Below, one piece after another: positions 1 through 7,000 of a stretch of DNA of 8,124 nt. Origin of the DNA: Pseudomonadota bacterium (GTDB lineage: Bacteria; Pseudomonadota; Alphaproteobacteria; Sphingomonadales; Sphingomonadaceae). A model generated the notes under the pieces. That model saw only the letters and a list, made by a program, of their open reading frames with translations. It made no database searches and was not told where the DNA came from. The translations under genes and the position numbers were made by a program. The stretch spans positions 1 to 8,124 of the forward strand of contig JAEWIL010000234.1 of assembly GCA_023387085.1 (NCBI GenBank), read 5' to 3'. Numbering within the stretch: the first letter of the stretch is position 1; every line of letters starts with the position of its first letter.

Positions 1-135
1 GATCAACACTGGCAGCTTTGTGTCGAGGACCTGACCCGGCCAGATTGTCACGGTGATCGGATTCCAGTTCGCCATCGCGAAAATAACCAGCACGGCGGTC
101 AGCAAGACCCAGATAATCGTCCGCAGGATTCCCAC
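1..135 (-). CDS. LapA-domain-like small membrane protein (3' part missing)
   Basis: Only the first 45 codons lie in the window; the gene runs off the left edge. The chosen start is a GTG at 135-133, preceded on the minus strand by a good Shine-Dalgarno (GGAGGA, 151-146) with 10 bases between them. The translation begins MGILRTIIWVLLTAVLVIFA, a hydrophobic N-terminal helix of about 20 residues. It continues with a stretch containing NWNPITVTIWPG and LDTKLPVLI, the pattern of LapA/DUF1049 proteins (membrane helix, a short loop with N-x-x-x-V-x-V, then a second helix starting near LPVLL). These are small inner-membrane proteins. In E. coli LapA acts with LapB in regulating LPS assembly, but that role should not be carried over to a probable sphingomonad. 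The gene lies 62 bases after purB on the same strand with no clear terminator between, so the two may be co-transcribed. Identification rests on a short fragment. Confidence 0.7.
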   Translation of the reverse strand, partial: MGILRTIIWVLLTAVLVIFAMANWNPITVTIWPGQVLDTKLPVLI

Positions 136-197
136 TTTGCCTTGCTCCTCCGTCGGCCTTTGACCGACCCTATGACAGATTTGCGCGCGTTTCCAGC

Positions 198-1514
198 CTA
201 TGCCTTGCCAAAGACGCGATCGAAGATCGTGTCGACATGCTTCATATGATAGCCGAGATCGAACAAGGCGGTCAGCTGGTCGGCGGAAAGCCGCGCGGTA
301 ACGTCGGCGTCAGACTTGAGCAGGTCGAGCAGCGACAGCTGGCCGTCCGATTCCCATACCTTCATCGCGTTGCGCTGAACGAGGGCGTAGCTCTCCTCGC
401 GGCTCGCGCCGGCCTGGGTCAGAGCCAGAAGGACGCGCTGCGAGTGGACGAGACCGCCCATGCGGTCGAGATTCTTCTGCATCCGCTCGGGATAGACGAG
501 CAGCTTGTCGATAACGCCGGTCAGGCGCGCGAGCGCAAAATCGAGCGTGACCGTCGCGTCGGGGCCGATGAAGCGTTCGACCGACGAATGGCTGATATCG
601 CGCTCGTGCCACAGCGCGACATTTTCGAGCGCCGGGGTCACGGCGCTGCGGACCATCCGCGCGAGGCCGGTCAGATTCTCGGTCAGCACCGGGTTGCGCT
701 TGTGCGGCATCGCCGACGAGCCTTTCTGGCCGGGCGAGAAATATTCCTCGGCTTCCAGCACCTCCGTGCGCTGGAGGTGGCGAACCTCGGTGGCGAGACG
801 TTCGATCGAACCCGCGATCACGCCGAGCGTCGCGAAGAACATCGCATGGCGATCGCGCGGGATGACCTGCGTCGAAACGGGCTCGATCGAAAGGCCGAGT
901 TTCGCCGCAACATGTTCTTCGACACGCGGGTCGATATTCGCGAAGGTGCCGACCGCGCCCGAAATCGCGCAGGTCGCGATTTCGGCCCGCGCCGCGACAA
1001 GACGCGCCTTGCAGCGGTCGAACTCGGCATAAGCCTGCGCGAGCTTCAGTCCGAAGGTCACGGGTTCGGCGTGGATGCCGTGGCTGCGGCCGATTGTCGG
1101 CGTCAGCTTGTGCTCAAACGCGCGGCGCTTGATCGCTTCGAGCAGCGCGTCGAGATCTGCAAGCAGGATATCGGCCGCTTGGGCCAGTTGGACGGCCAGA
1201 CAGGTGTCGAGCACGTCCGAACTGGTCATGCCCTGATGCATGAAGCGCGCTTCGTCACCGACATTTTCCGCGACCCAGGTCAGGAACGCAATGACATCAT
1301 GCTTGGTAACGGCCTCGATCGCGTCGATCGCGGCGACGTCGATCGTCGGATTGGTTGCCCACCAGTCCCACAAGGCTTTCGCCGCCGATTTCGGCACAGT
1401 GCCCAGTTCCGCAAGCGCGTCGGTCGCGTGTGCCTCGATCTCGAACCAGATGCGAAAGCGATTCTCCGGCGACCAGATCGTCGTCATTTCCGGTCGGGCA
1501 TAACGGGGAACCAT
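198..1514 (-). CDS. purB: Adenylosuccinate lyase PurB
   Basis: Cytosolic enzyme of purine synthesis that removes fumarate from SAICAR (giving AICAR) and from adenylosuccinate (giving AMP). The 438-aa product is close to the usual ~430 aa of the Bacillus-type enzyme. It carries the fumarate-lyase superfamily signature GSSAMPHKRNP at residues 265-275, with the catalytic serine among S266/S267 of the mobile loop. It also has TSSDVLDT at 97-104, and HDVIAF (H72) and GRSHGIHAEP (H145), matching the two active-site histidines H68 and H141 of B. subtilis PurB. The reading frame is open 40 codons further upstream, but that extension is basic and unlike the family. The ATG at 1514 is preceded by AAGGA with a suitable gap and begins MVPRYARPEM, the typical PurB N-terminus. 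It is transcribed away from the proline-rich gene pair, and the LapA-like gene follows on the same strand. No broken or missing motif was seen. Confidence 0.97.
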   Translation of the reverse strand: MVPRYARPEMTTIWSPENRFRIWFEIEAHATDALAELGTVPKSAAKALWDWWATNPTIDVAAIDAIEAVTKHDVIAFLTWVAENVGDEARFMHQGMTSSDVLDTCLAVQLAQAADILLADLDALLEAIKRRAFEHKLTPTIGRSHGIHAEPVTFGLKLAQAYAEFDRCKARLVAARAEIATCAISGAVGTFANIDPRVEEHVAAKLGLSIEPVSTQVIPRDRHAMFFATLGVIAGSIERLATEVRHLQRTEVLEAEEYFSPGQKGSSAMPHKRNPVLTENLTGLARMVRSAVTPALENVALWHERDISHSSVERFIGPDATVTLDFALARLTGVIDKLLVYPERMQKNLDRMGGLVHSQRVLLALTQAGASREESYALVQRNAMKVWESDGQLSLLDLLKSDADVTARLSADQLTALFDLGYHMKHVDTIFDRVFGKA

Positions 1515-1578
1515 TGTATTTCCTTTTCTTTGTCCGGGCACGAGATCGCAAAATCCGCTCGGGATCGCGACAAGGCGC

Positions 1579-1607
1579 CCCCTAGCAGGGGCAAGCGGTT
1601 TCGCCAA
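1579..1607 (-). promoter_or_regulatory. Candidate purB promoter with embedded palindrome
   Basis: On the minus strand TTGGCG (1607-1602) is separated by 17 bases from TAGGGG (1584-1579), a weak sigma-70-like pair that would give a leader of about 60 bases before purB. The -10 half lies inside an inverted repeat, CCCCT / AGGGG (1579-1583 and 1587-1591) with a three-base loop, which could be a binding site. The spacing is good but the -10 match is poor. This is inference only. Confidence 0.28.
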
Positions 1608-1614
1608 TCTCCCG

Positions 1615-1643
1615 CCGCCCGCAACTTTCGGCAAATCGGGCGG
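1615..1643. repeat. Inverted repeat between purB and the proline-rich gene pair
   Basis: CCGCCCG (1615-1621) and CGGGCGG (1637-1643) form a perfect 7-base inverted repeat around 15 bases. A second, interleaved pair, GCAAC (1621-1625) and GTTGC (1644-1648), would form an alternative stem. It lies about midway between two divergent genes, where operators or promoter elements are expected. No known regulator site is recognised. Chance is possible in GC-rich DNA. Confidence 0.3.
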
Positions 1644-1713
1644 GTTGCTTCATTACCCCTTCCCAGTCGGCTGCGAACCAAGCCTCGCCGCCACCAAGCC
1701 ACGGAGCAACCGG

Positions 1714-1995
1714 ATGTTGAAATACGCAATGTTGATCGGCGCAGCCGCCGTCAGTTTTCCTGCCATCGCGCAGACGGCAGAGCCGCCCGACGGACAGCCC
1801 GCCCCCATGCAATCGGAACCGGCGCAGCCTGCGCCGACGCCGGATCCGGACAAGAAAGCCGAGACCGATAAAGCGCAGCCCGTGCCCGACACCGCCCCGA
1901 CGCCGGTACCGGATACGACGCAGCCGGATCCGAACCAGCCCGATACCACCCCTGGCGACGAGCCTGCTCCCGAAGCCGAATCGCCCCCGCAGTAA
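1714..1995 (+). CDS. Small exported proline-rich acidic protein
   Basis: Unrecognised 93-aa protein. The first 20 residues are a clear Sec signal peptide: a short basic start (MLK), a hydrophobic core, and AIAQ, with cleavage probably after A19 or Q20. The remaining ~73 residues are almost entirely Pro, Asp, Glu, Thr, Ala and Gln, with repeated PDT, PDP and PAP units and no cysteine, so the mature protein should be acidic, unstructured and periplasmic or secreted. The frame is open 23 codons further upstream, but the ATG at 1714 has GGAG at 1703-1706 seven bases before it and starts the signal peptide exactly. The gene is 15 bases upstream of the EF-hand gene, whose signal peptide it resembles in 13 of 22 positions (ungapped, including the two residues after the peptide), suggesting a duplicated pair in one operon. 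No calcium-binding loop is present. The coding call rests on the signal peptide, ribosome binding site and operon position. Confidence 0.75.
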   Translation: MLKYAMLIGAAAVSFPAIAQTAEPPDGQPAPMQSEPAQPAPTPDPDKKAETDKAQPVPDTAPTPVPDTTQPDPNQPDTTPGDEPAPEAESPPQ

Positions 1996-2010
1996 GCAGG
2001 AGAAAATATC

Positions 2011-2484
2011 ATGATGAAGCATCTTCTTATCATCAGCGCGGCAGCCATCAGCGTCCCCGCTTTTGCTCAAACCGCACCCGCCGCCGACCCGGCATCGCCC
2101 CCGCCGACCGAGCAGCCGGATCCGTCGACGAGCCAGCCGACCCCGACGCCCGCACCTGACAATAGCGGCACCACGCAGCCCGCCCCCGCCGACAACGCCA
2201 CGACGCAGCCGGCTCCGTCAGGCACCGCAGCAACGCCGGCTCAGATCGCTCAGATCGTGAACACCGAGTTCCCCACCTATGATGCGGACAAGAACGGCGA
2301 TCTCAATCAGGCTGAATTCGCGGCGTGGATGAAGAAGCTGCGCACCGCGACCGAACCGTCGGTCGACCCGGAATCGGAGCAGCTGAAGACCTGGATCGGT
2401 CAGGCCTGGACCGCCGCGGACGCCGACAAGTCGGGCGCGGTGAGCAAGGATGAGCTGACTGCCTTCCTGTCGCGCGGCGCTTGA
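2011..2484 (+). CDS. Exported EF-hand calcium-binding protein with proline-rich linker
   Basis: 157-aa protein with a Sec signal peptide (residues 1-20, MMKHLL then a hydrophobic core ending PAFAQ). A Pro/Thr/Ala/Gln-rich linker follows (about 21-73), containing two copies of TTQPAP. The C-terminal domain holds two EF-hand loops. Loop 1 is D91-A-D93-K-N95-G-D97-L-N99-Q-A-E102. Loop 2 is D137-A-D139-K-S141-G-A-V-S145-K-D-E148. Both have acidic or polar ligands at positions 1, 3, 5 and 9, glycine at 6 and glutamate at 12, so calcium binding is likely. This matches the general plan of proteobacterial periplasmic EF-hand proteins; the physiological role is unknown. The start at 2011 follows AGGAG (1998-2002) by 8 bases; a second ATG at 2014 is possible. 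It is the second gene of a two-gene operon and converges with rnk. Confidence 0.9.
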   Translation: MMKHLLIISAAAISVPAFAQTAPAADPASPPPTEQPDPSTSQPTPTPAPDNSGTTQPAPADNATTQPAPSGTAATPAQIAQIVNTEFPTYDADKNGDLNQAEFAAWMKKLRTATEPSVDPESEQLKTWIGQAWTAADADKSGAVSKDELTAFLSRGA

Positions 2485-2497
2485 TCGCGAGCGTACG

Positions 2498-2540
2498 CTC
2501 CAAAATGGAGACAGAGCCGTCGGAGCGATCCGGCGGCTCT
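2498..2540. terminator. Hairpins between convergent EF-hand gene and rnk
   Basis: An 11-base-pair stem joins AGAGCCGTCGG (2513-2523) to CCGGCGGCTCT (2530-2540), with one G-T wobble and a six-base loop. It starts 28 bases after the EF-hand stop codon and lies 17 bases beyond the rnk stop on the other strand. A smaller perfect stem, CTCCA-AAA-TGGAG (2498-2510), is next to it. A strong hairpin between convergent genes suggests a bidirectional transcription end. There is no T-run on the plus strand and only a short TTTT on the minus strand, so efficiency as an intrinsic terminator is uncertain. Confidence 0.6.
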
Positions 2541-2557
2541 ATCCTGTTCGGGACCGC

Positions 2558-2971
2558 TCAATTCGCTCTCGCGGGCTGAACGACGGCGACGACCGAAAGC
2601 GTGCGTTCGTGTCCGTCGCGGTCGGGCCAGGTGATCGACTGGCCGCGCCTCAGCCCGATCAGCCCTGCGCCGACCGGCGTCAGGATCGAGAGGCGCCCGG
2701 CGTCGATGTCGGCGTCCTGGGGATAAACGAGTTGGATGCTGCGAACCGCGCCATTGGACTCGTCGAGGAAATCGACGCGGCTCGACATGGTCACGATGTC
2801 CCGCGGTATCGCGGCGGCGCTATGGATCGTCGCCCGTGAAATTTCTTCGGTCAGCAGGGCGCTGACCTGCGGCATGCGCTTTTCGACGCTCATCGCGAGT
2901 TCGGCGAGAGCGTCGGCCTCGACATCAATCATATGAATGGACGGCCGACGGCGCGGCTTTCGGGTGGTCAT
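2558..2971 (-). CDS. rnk: Rnk-type GreA/GreB-like protein (nucleoside diphosphate kinase regulator family)
   Basis: 137-aa protein close in length to E. coli Rnk (~136 aa). The C-terminal two-thirds match the GreA/GreB C-terminal FKBP-like fold as found in Rnk: VTMSSRVDF at 60-68, then LVYPQDADIDAGRLSILTPV from 81 and GAGLIGLRRGQSITWP (101-116), parallel to the family's LVYP, S-V-x-x-PVG-x-A-L-x-G-L and G-x-x-I-x-W blocks. The N-terminal part (about 1-55) is a short helical region rather than the long coiled coil of GreA, so it is not a transcript cleavage factor of the usual kind. Rnk binds RNA polymerase near the secondary channel and was named for its effect on nucleoside diphosphate kinase levels. 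The ATG at 2971 is preferred, with GGAAAG about 10 bases upstream. A TTG six codons further upstream has no ribosome binding site. The basic start (TTRKPRRRP) is unusual. Confidence 0.88.
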   Translation of the reverse strand: MTTRKPRRRPSIHMIDVEADALAELAMSVEKRMPQVSALLTEEISRATIHSAAAIPRDIVTMSSRVDFLDESNGAVRSIQLVYPQDADIDAGRLSILTPVGAGLIGLRRGQSITWPDRDGHERTLSVVAVVQPARAN

Positions 2972-2997
2972 GGTGCTGGCTTTCCGCAAGGGGAGGA

Positions 2998-3014
2998 GAA
3001 GCGCGGCGCGCTTC
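2998..3014. repeat. Short hairpin in the rnk leader
   Basis: GAAGCGC (2998-3004) and GCGCTTC (3008-3014) form a perfect 7-base stem with a GGC triloop, starting 27 bases upstream of the rnk start codon and so probably within its leader transcript. It is followed on the minus strand by a pyrimidine-rich stretch, TCTCCTCCCC. No riboswitch family is recognised. Confidence 0.45.
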
Positions 3015-3040
3015 GCTACTCTGGAGAATTCGGAATTTCA

Positions 3041-3077
3041 CCCCGGGTTTCGGGGCACGATGCACCGGAACCCGGGG
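3041..3077. repeat. Long imperfect palindrome between radC and rnk
   Basis: CCCCGGGTT (3041-3049) pairs perfectly with AACCCGGGG (3069-3077). The pairing continues inward through a T-G wobble and three further base pairs, then one mismatch and three more pairs, leaving a three-base loop. Nearly all of the 37 bases are folded. It lies in the 213-base spacer after radC and before rnk, both on the minus strand. There is no T-run on either side, so it is not a standard intrinsic terminator. It may be a REP-like extragenic palindrome, an RNA stability stem or a terminator of another kind. Nothing else in the spacer looks like a gene. Confidence 0.6.
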
Positions 3078-3184
3078 CTAGATGCCCGCGAGAAGCTGAC
3101 CCCCGTGAAAACGGAATCGAAGATGGCGGCGCCGAATCTGCATGGGCAGATGATGGTGCGGCCAGTGCCATAAGTAAAGCCGCG

Positions 3185-3910
3185 TCAGATCAACCCCATC
3201 GCACGCAGGCTGCGGTACTCGGACCCGCCGATAATGATATGATCGTGGACGACGATGCCCAGCTTCCCCGCGGCTTCGGCGATATCGCGCGTGATCGCGA
3301 TGTCCTGTCGGCTCGGTTCGGGGCTGCCGCTCGGATGGTTATGGACGAGGATGATCGCCGCTGCGCTCAAATCAAGCGCGCGTTTCACTACTTCGCGAAC
3401 ATAGATCGCCGACTGGTCGATCGATCCTTCGCTCGCCACCTCGTCGCGGATCAACATGTTGCGCGAATTGAGGTAGAGGACGCGGACCCGCTCAATGTCG
3501 GAAGGCCCCATGTCGGCGCGCAGCCAGTCGAGCAGCGCATCCCAGCTCGACAGCAGGGGTTTGTCGCGGAATTCGCCTTTCAGCATCCGCAGGCTGGCGG
3601 CCTGGACGATCTTTAACGCCGCGACTGCCGTATCGCCCATGCCGTCGACACGGCGAAGCGTGTCGGGGTCGGCAGCTATCAATTGGGCGAGCGAGCCGAA
3701 CTCGCGGAGCAGCGCCTTTGCCAGCGGCTTGGTGTCGCGGCGCGGGACGGCGAGGGCGAGCAGATATTCGACAAGCTCGTAATCGGCGAGCCCCTCGGCG
3801 TCGTCGAGCAGCCGCGCGCGGAGCCGCGCGCGATGTCCTGAATGATCGGGTACCGGTGTTTCCCCCATGGTCCGGGCATAACCAGCTTGTGGGCGACGCT
3901 CAACGGCCAT
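3185..3910 (-). CDS. radC: RadC family JAMM/MPN+ domain protein
   Basis: 241-aa member of the RadC (UPF0758) family, near the usual 220-240 aa. An N-terminal helical region with a helix-hairpin-helix-like segment (about 25-110, including VDGMGDTAVAALK) precedes a metalloprotease-like MPN+/JAMM domain (about 115-241). The signature VHNHPSGSPEPSRQD (189-203) holds the zinc ligands H190, H192 and D203 in the JAMM spacing H-x-H-x10-D. The family was once linked to DNA repair, but that reading of E. coli radC was withdrawn and the true substrate is not known. Start choice is uncertain. The ATG at 3910 has a weak AGGCG upstream. An internal ATG at 3868 gives 227 aa beginning MGETPVPDHSGHRARLR, which resembles other N-termini of this family but has no good ribosome binding site. 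It is divergent from the ydbH operon. Confidence 0.95.
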   Translation of the reverse strand: MAVERRPQAGYARTMGETPVPDHSGHRARLRARLLDDAEGLADYELVEYLLALAVPRRDTKPLAKALLREFGSLAQLIAADPDTLRRVDGMGDTAVAALKIVQAASLRMLKGEFRDKPLLSSWDALLDWLRADMGPSDIERVRVLYLNSRNMLIRDEVASEGSIDQSAIYVREVVKRALDLSAAAIILVHNHPSGSPEPSRQDIAITRDIAEAAGKLGIVVHDHIIIGGSEYRSLRAMGLI

Positions 3911-4008
3911 AAGATTTTGCGCCTATGGTAACGTCCTCATTATTGCAGCCTTTTGCGCCATTTCGGCGTTATCGGTCTGCGAGAGAGCGGATGAGGGCCG
4001 AAAATTCA

Positions 4009-4022
4009 ACGTCATGACGTCA
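4009..4022. promoter_or_regulatory. Palindromic operator-like site in the radC/ydbH divergent region
   Basis: ACGTCATGACGT (4009-4020) is a perfect 12-base palindrome and overlaps a second perfect palindrome, TGACGTCA (4015-4022). It sits 30-43 bases before the ydbH start, in the 141-base region between divergent genes. Nearby the 9-mer TTTTGCGCC occurs twice (3915-3923 and 3951-3959), 36 bases apart. A weak promoter-like pair on the plus strand is TTGCAG (3943-3948) and CGTTAT (3967-3972), 18 bases apart. The geometry fits a dimeric regulator, but no specific regulator can be named. Confidence 0.35.
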
Positions 4023-4055
4023 ACGGCGCCCCTTTTTCCGAGCCTGTTGTCATGA
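4014..4055 (+). CDS. Possible 13-codon leader peptide overlapping the ydbH start
   Basis: ATG at 4014 opens a frame coding MTSTAPLFPSLLS that stops at TGA 4053-4055, so its stop overlaps the ydbH start codon (ATGA at 4052-4055). ydbH itself has no recognisable ribosome binding site in the bases before its ATG, so coupling from a short upstream frame would explain its translation. The leader also lacks a well-placed site: the nearest purine run, GAGGG, is at 3993-3997, 16 bases before its ATG. Such overlaps arise easily by chance, so confidence is low. Confidence 0.18.
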   Translation: MTSTAPLFPSLLS

Positions 4056-7000
4056 GCGAGGATGGCGTTTCTCCCGCGCGTCCGCGTTTCAGGAAAATTC
4101 TGTTCAAAAAGCGCTGGATGACGACCGGCGCGGTGATCATCCTCGTCGGCGCGGCGTGGCTGGCGCGCGAACCTATCGCCGATCGCGTCATTCGCGACCA
4201 ACTCGACAGTCGCGGCGTTCCGGCGCGCTATACGATCGATTCGATCGGTTTCCGGTCCGAGCGGTTGTCGAATCTCGTCATCGGCGACCCCGCGCACCCC
4301 GATCTGACCGCGAGGCGCGTCGAAGTCACGATCGGCTACGGCTTTTCCGGCCCTTATGTTTCGGGTGCGACGGCGGAAGGCGTGCGGCTCTACGGACGTT
4401 TCATCGACGGCCAATTGTCGCTCGGCTCGCTCGACAGGTTTCGCGATCCTGCAGACAAGACGCCTTTTGCGTTGCCCGACCTTCTGGTGAAATTGTCCGA
4501 TGCACGCGCGCGGATCGAAACGCCTTGGGGCGACGTCGGCGCGGCGCTCAACGGCAGCGGGAATCTCCGCAAGGATTTCACCGGAAAGCTTGCCCTGGTT
4601 GCCCCCGATATCGACATAGGCGGTTGTGCGGCCCGCGGCACGACCTTTTATGGCACGGTCGAAGTCCGCAATGTGCGCCCGCGGCTGAACGGTCCCTTGC
4701 GCGGAACCTCGCTGCGCTGCGCCAACGGACGCGTTGCGGCGCAATCGCCGCAGATCGCGCTCGATCTGTCGCTGTCTGAAAATCTGCAAAGCTGGCGCGG
4801 GAGCGTCGACGCCAGCATTGAGGAACTCGCGGCGATGTCGGTGACGGCGGAGCGGCTCGGCGTGAAAGCCTCTTTCGAGGGCACGAGTCAGCGCACCGCC
4901 TTCGATGCCGCGGCGGAGATGGCGCGCGTGCGCGGGCCGGACTTCACGGCGCGATCGCTTCATCTCGACGCCAAGGGGGCAGCCGGAAGCAAGGCGCCGT
5001 CGGCCAGCGGCAGCATCCGTTTCACCCACGCGAGCGGCAGCCCGGCGCTGCGCCGGTCCGTGACCGACAGCGTGAAGGCGCTCGGCGGCAGCCCGATCGG
5101 ACCGATCGCCGCGCGGGCGGCGGCGGCCGTCTCGCGCGTGTTGGCCGACGCCGAAGGGCACGCCGATTTCGCCCTGACCGGCGAAGGGCCGAATGCGCGG
5201 ATCGAAATGATCGCCCCCCAATTGGCGAGCGCCAGCGGCGCGCGCATCTCGGGTTCCGCCGATAGCCGCATCGCCTATATTTTCGGGACTCCGCAGCCCG
5301 CCATGACCATATTCGGCGATTGGCGCTTCGGCGGCGGTGACCTTCCGTCGGGATCGCTGACGCTCGATCGCCGGGCCGATGGCGTGCTGACGGGCGTCGC
5401 GCGTCTCGACGTCTATGACGCCAAAGGCGCGCGGCTGGCGCTCGCGCCGGTCCGCTTTTCGGGGAACGGAGGGCTTCTGCGCTTTTCGACCGTCGCCGAA
5501 TTGTCCGGTCCGCTCGCGAGTGGACGCGTCGACGGGCTTCGTGTGCCGCTGGCCGGGGCGATCGCATCCTCCGGCGCCTTGGCTCTCAATGGCGGCTGTA
5601 CGCGCGTCGGGGTCAACCGGATCGCCCTGTCGGGGTTCCGGATCGGCGCGACCGGAGCCGATCTTTGCAGTCGCCCTGGCTCCCCGCTGCTGAGTGCGGG
5701 ACCCGGCGGATTACGCGGCGTCGTCCGTCTTCCCTCGATCCGGCTGCGCGGCGCGAGCGGCGCATCGCCTTTCGCGTTCGACGCGCGAAACGGCGAGGTC
5801 GATCTCGCGACGATGCGCTGGGCTGTGGCGCTGGCCGATGTCCGGTTGGGAGAGGGTGATAGCGTGACGCGCTTCGCTGCCCGGCGAATTGCCGGGCGAA
5901 CTACGCCGCAAGGCATGGCAGGCGAACTGGCCGGAGCAAGCGGCAAGATCGGCGCAGTTCCGCTCAACATGACCGAAATCAACGGCGCGTGGCGCTATGT
6001 CGGCGGAGCGCTGGCGCTCGACGGCGGCCTGCTGCTCACCGACGCCGCGGCGCCCGCGCGTTTCGCGCCGCTTGTCAGCCGCGATGCCAGTCTCCACTTC
6101 GCGAATGGTGCGATCGACGCGACGGCCGGCTTCAGCGAGCGTCAGAAGGGTGTGAAGGTGCTGGATGCCGTCATCCACCACCGGCTCGGCGAGGGCACCG
6201 GCTTTGCCGATCTGACCGTCAAGGAGCTCCGCTTCGACGACAATTTTCAGCCGGACATGCTGACGCCGCTCGCCCTAGGCGTCGTTGCGAACGTCCAGGG
6301 ATCGGTCGTCGGCGATGGACGAATCGATTGGACGCCCGACGGCGTCAGCAGTCGCGGCACGTTCGCGACGGCCAACACCAATCTCGCTGCCGCTTTCGGT
6401 CCCGTCACCGGCCTTACCTCCACGCTGAGTTTCGACGATCTGATCGGGCTTCACTCCGCACCTGGGCAGAAGGTTACGCTGAAGGAGATCAATCCCGGCA
6501 TTCCGGTCGTCGACGGCGAAATCGAATATCAATTGCTCGGCGGCAACCGCGTGCGCATCGAAAGCGGGCGGTGGCCTTTTGCAGGGGGAGAGTTGGTTCT
6601 GCATTCGACGACGATCGATTTCTCGGCCGACCAGCCACGCCGCCTGACGTTCGATGTGGTGGGGGTCGATCCAGCAGTCTTCCTCCAGCAGTTCGGGTTC
6701 GACAATATCAATGCGACCGGCAAGTTCGACGGATCCTTGCCGGTCGAGTTCGACGGGCTGGGCGGCCGAATCGTCGACGGGCGCATCGATGCGCGCGACG
6801 GCGGCGGTACGATCGCCTATATCGGCGAATTGTCGAACCATAACCTCGGTGCGATCGCGAATTTTGCTTTTGGAGCGCTGCGTTCGCTCAAATATGACGA
6901 CCTGACGATCATCCTGAACGGGAATCTCGACGGCGAAATGGTGACCGATATCCGGTTCGGTGGCGTCGGGCAGGGGGAGGGCGCGACGCGCAATTTCCTG

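Noticed and set aside
152..168. GTCGG / CCGAC inverted repeat between purB and the LapA-like gene
   Set aside because: Only five base pairs with no T-run; too weak to call a terminator, and close to the downstream ribosome binding site.
237..1871. 544-codon open frame on the plus strand opposite purB
   Set aside because: It is the GC-biased shadow of purB, with arginine-rich low-quality sequence, no signal of a known fold, and it runs on past purB through the spacer into the exported-protein gene.
3105..3173. Short plus-strand frame starting with GTG in the radC-rnk spacer
   Set aside because: About 22 codons with no ribosome binding site and no recognisable product.
2933..3616. Long plus-strand frame across the rnk-radC spacer and radC
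   Set aside because: The purine run near 2989-2997 resembles a Shine-Dalgarno but has no well-placed start codon with a sensible product. The frame is a shadow of radC.
3923..5221. 432-codon open frame on the minus strand opposite the ydbH start region
   Set aside because: Arg/Ala-rich composition typical of an antisense frame in GC-rich DNA; the plus strand clearly encodes YdbH here.
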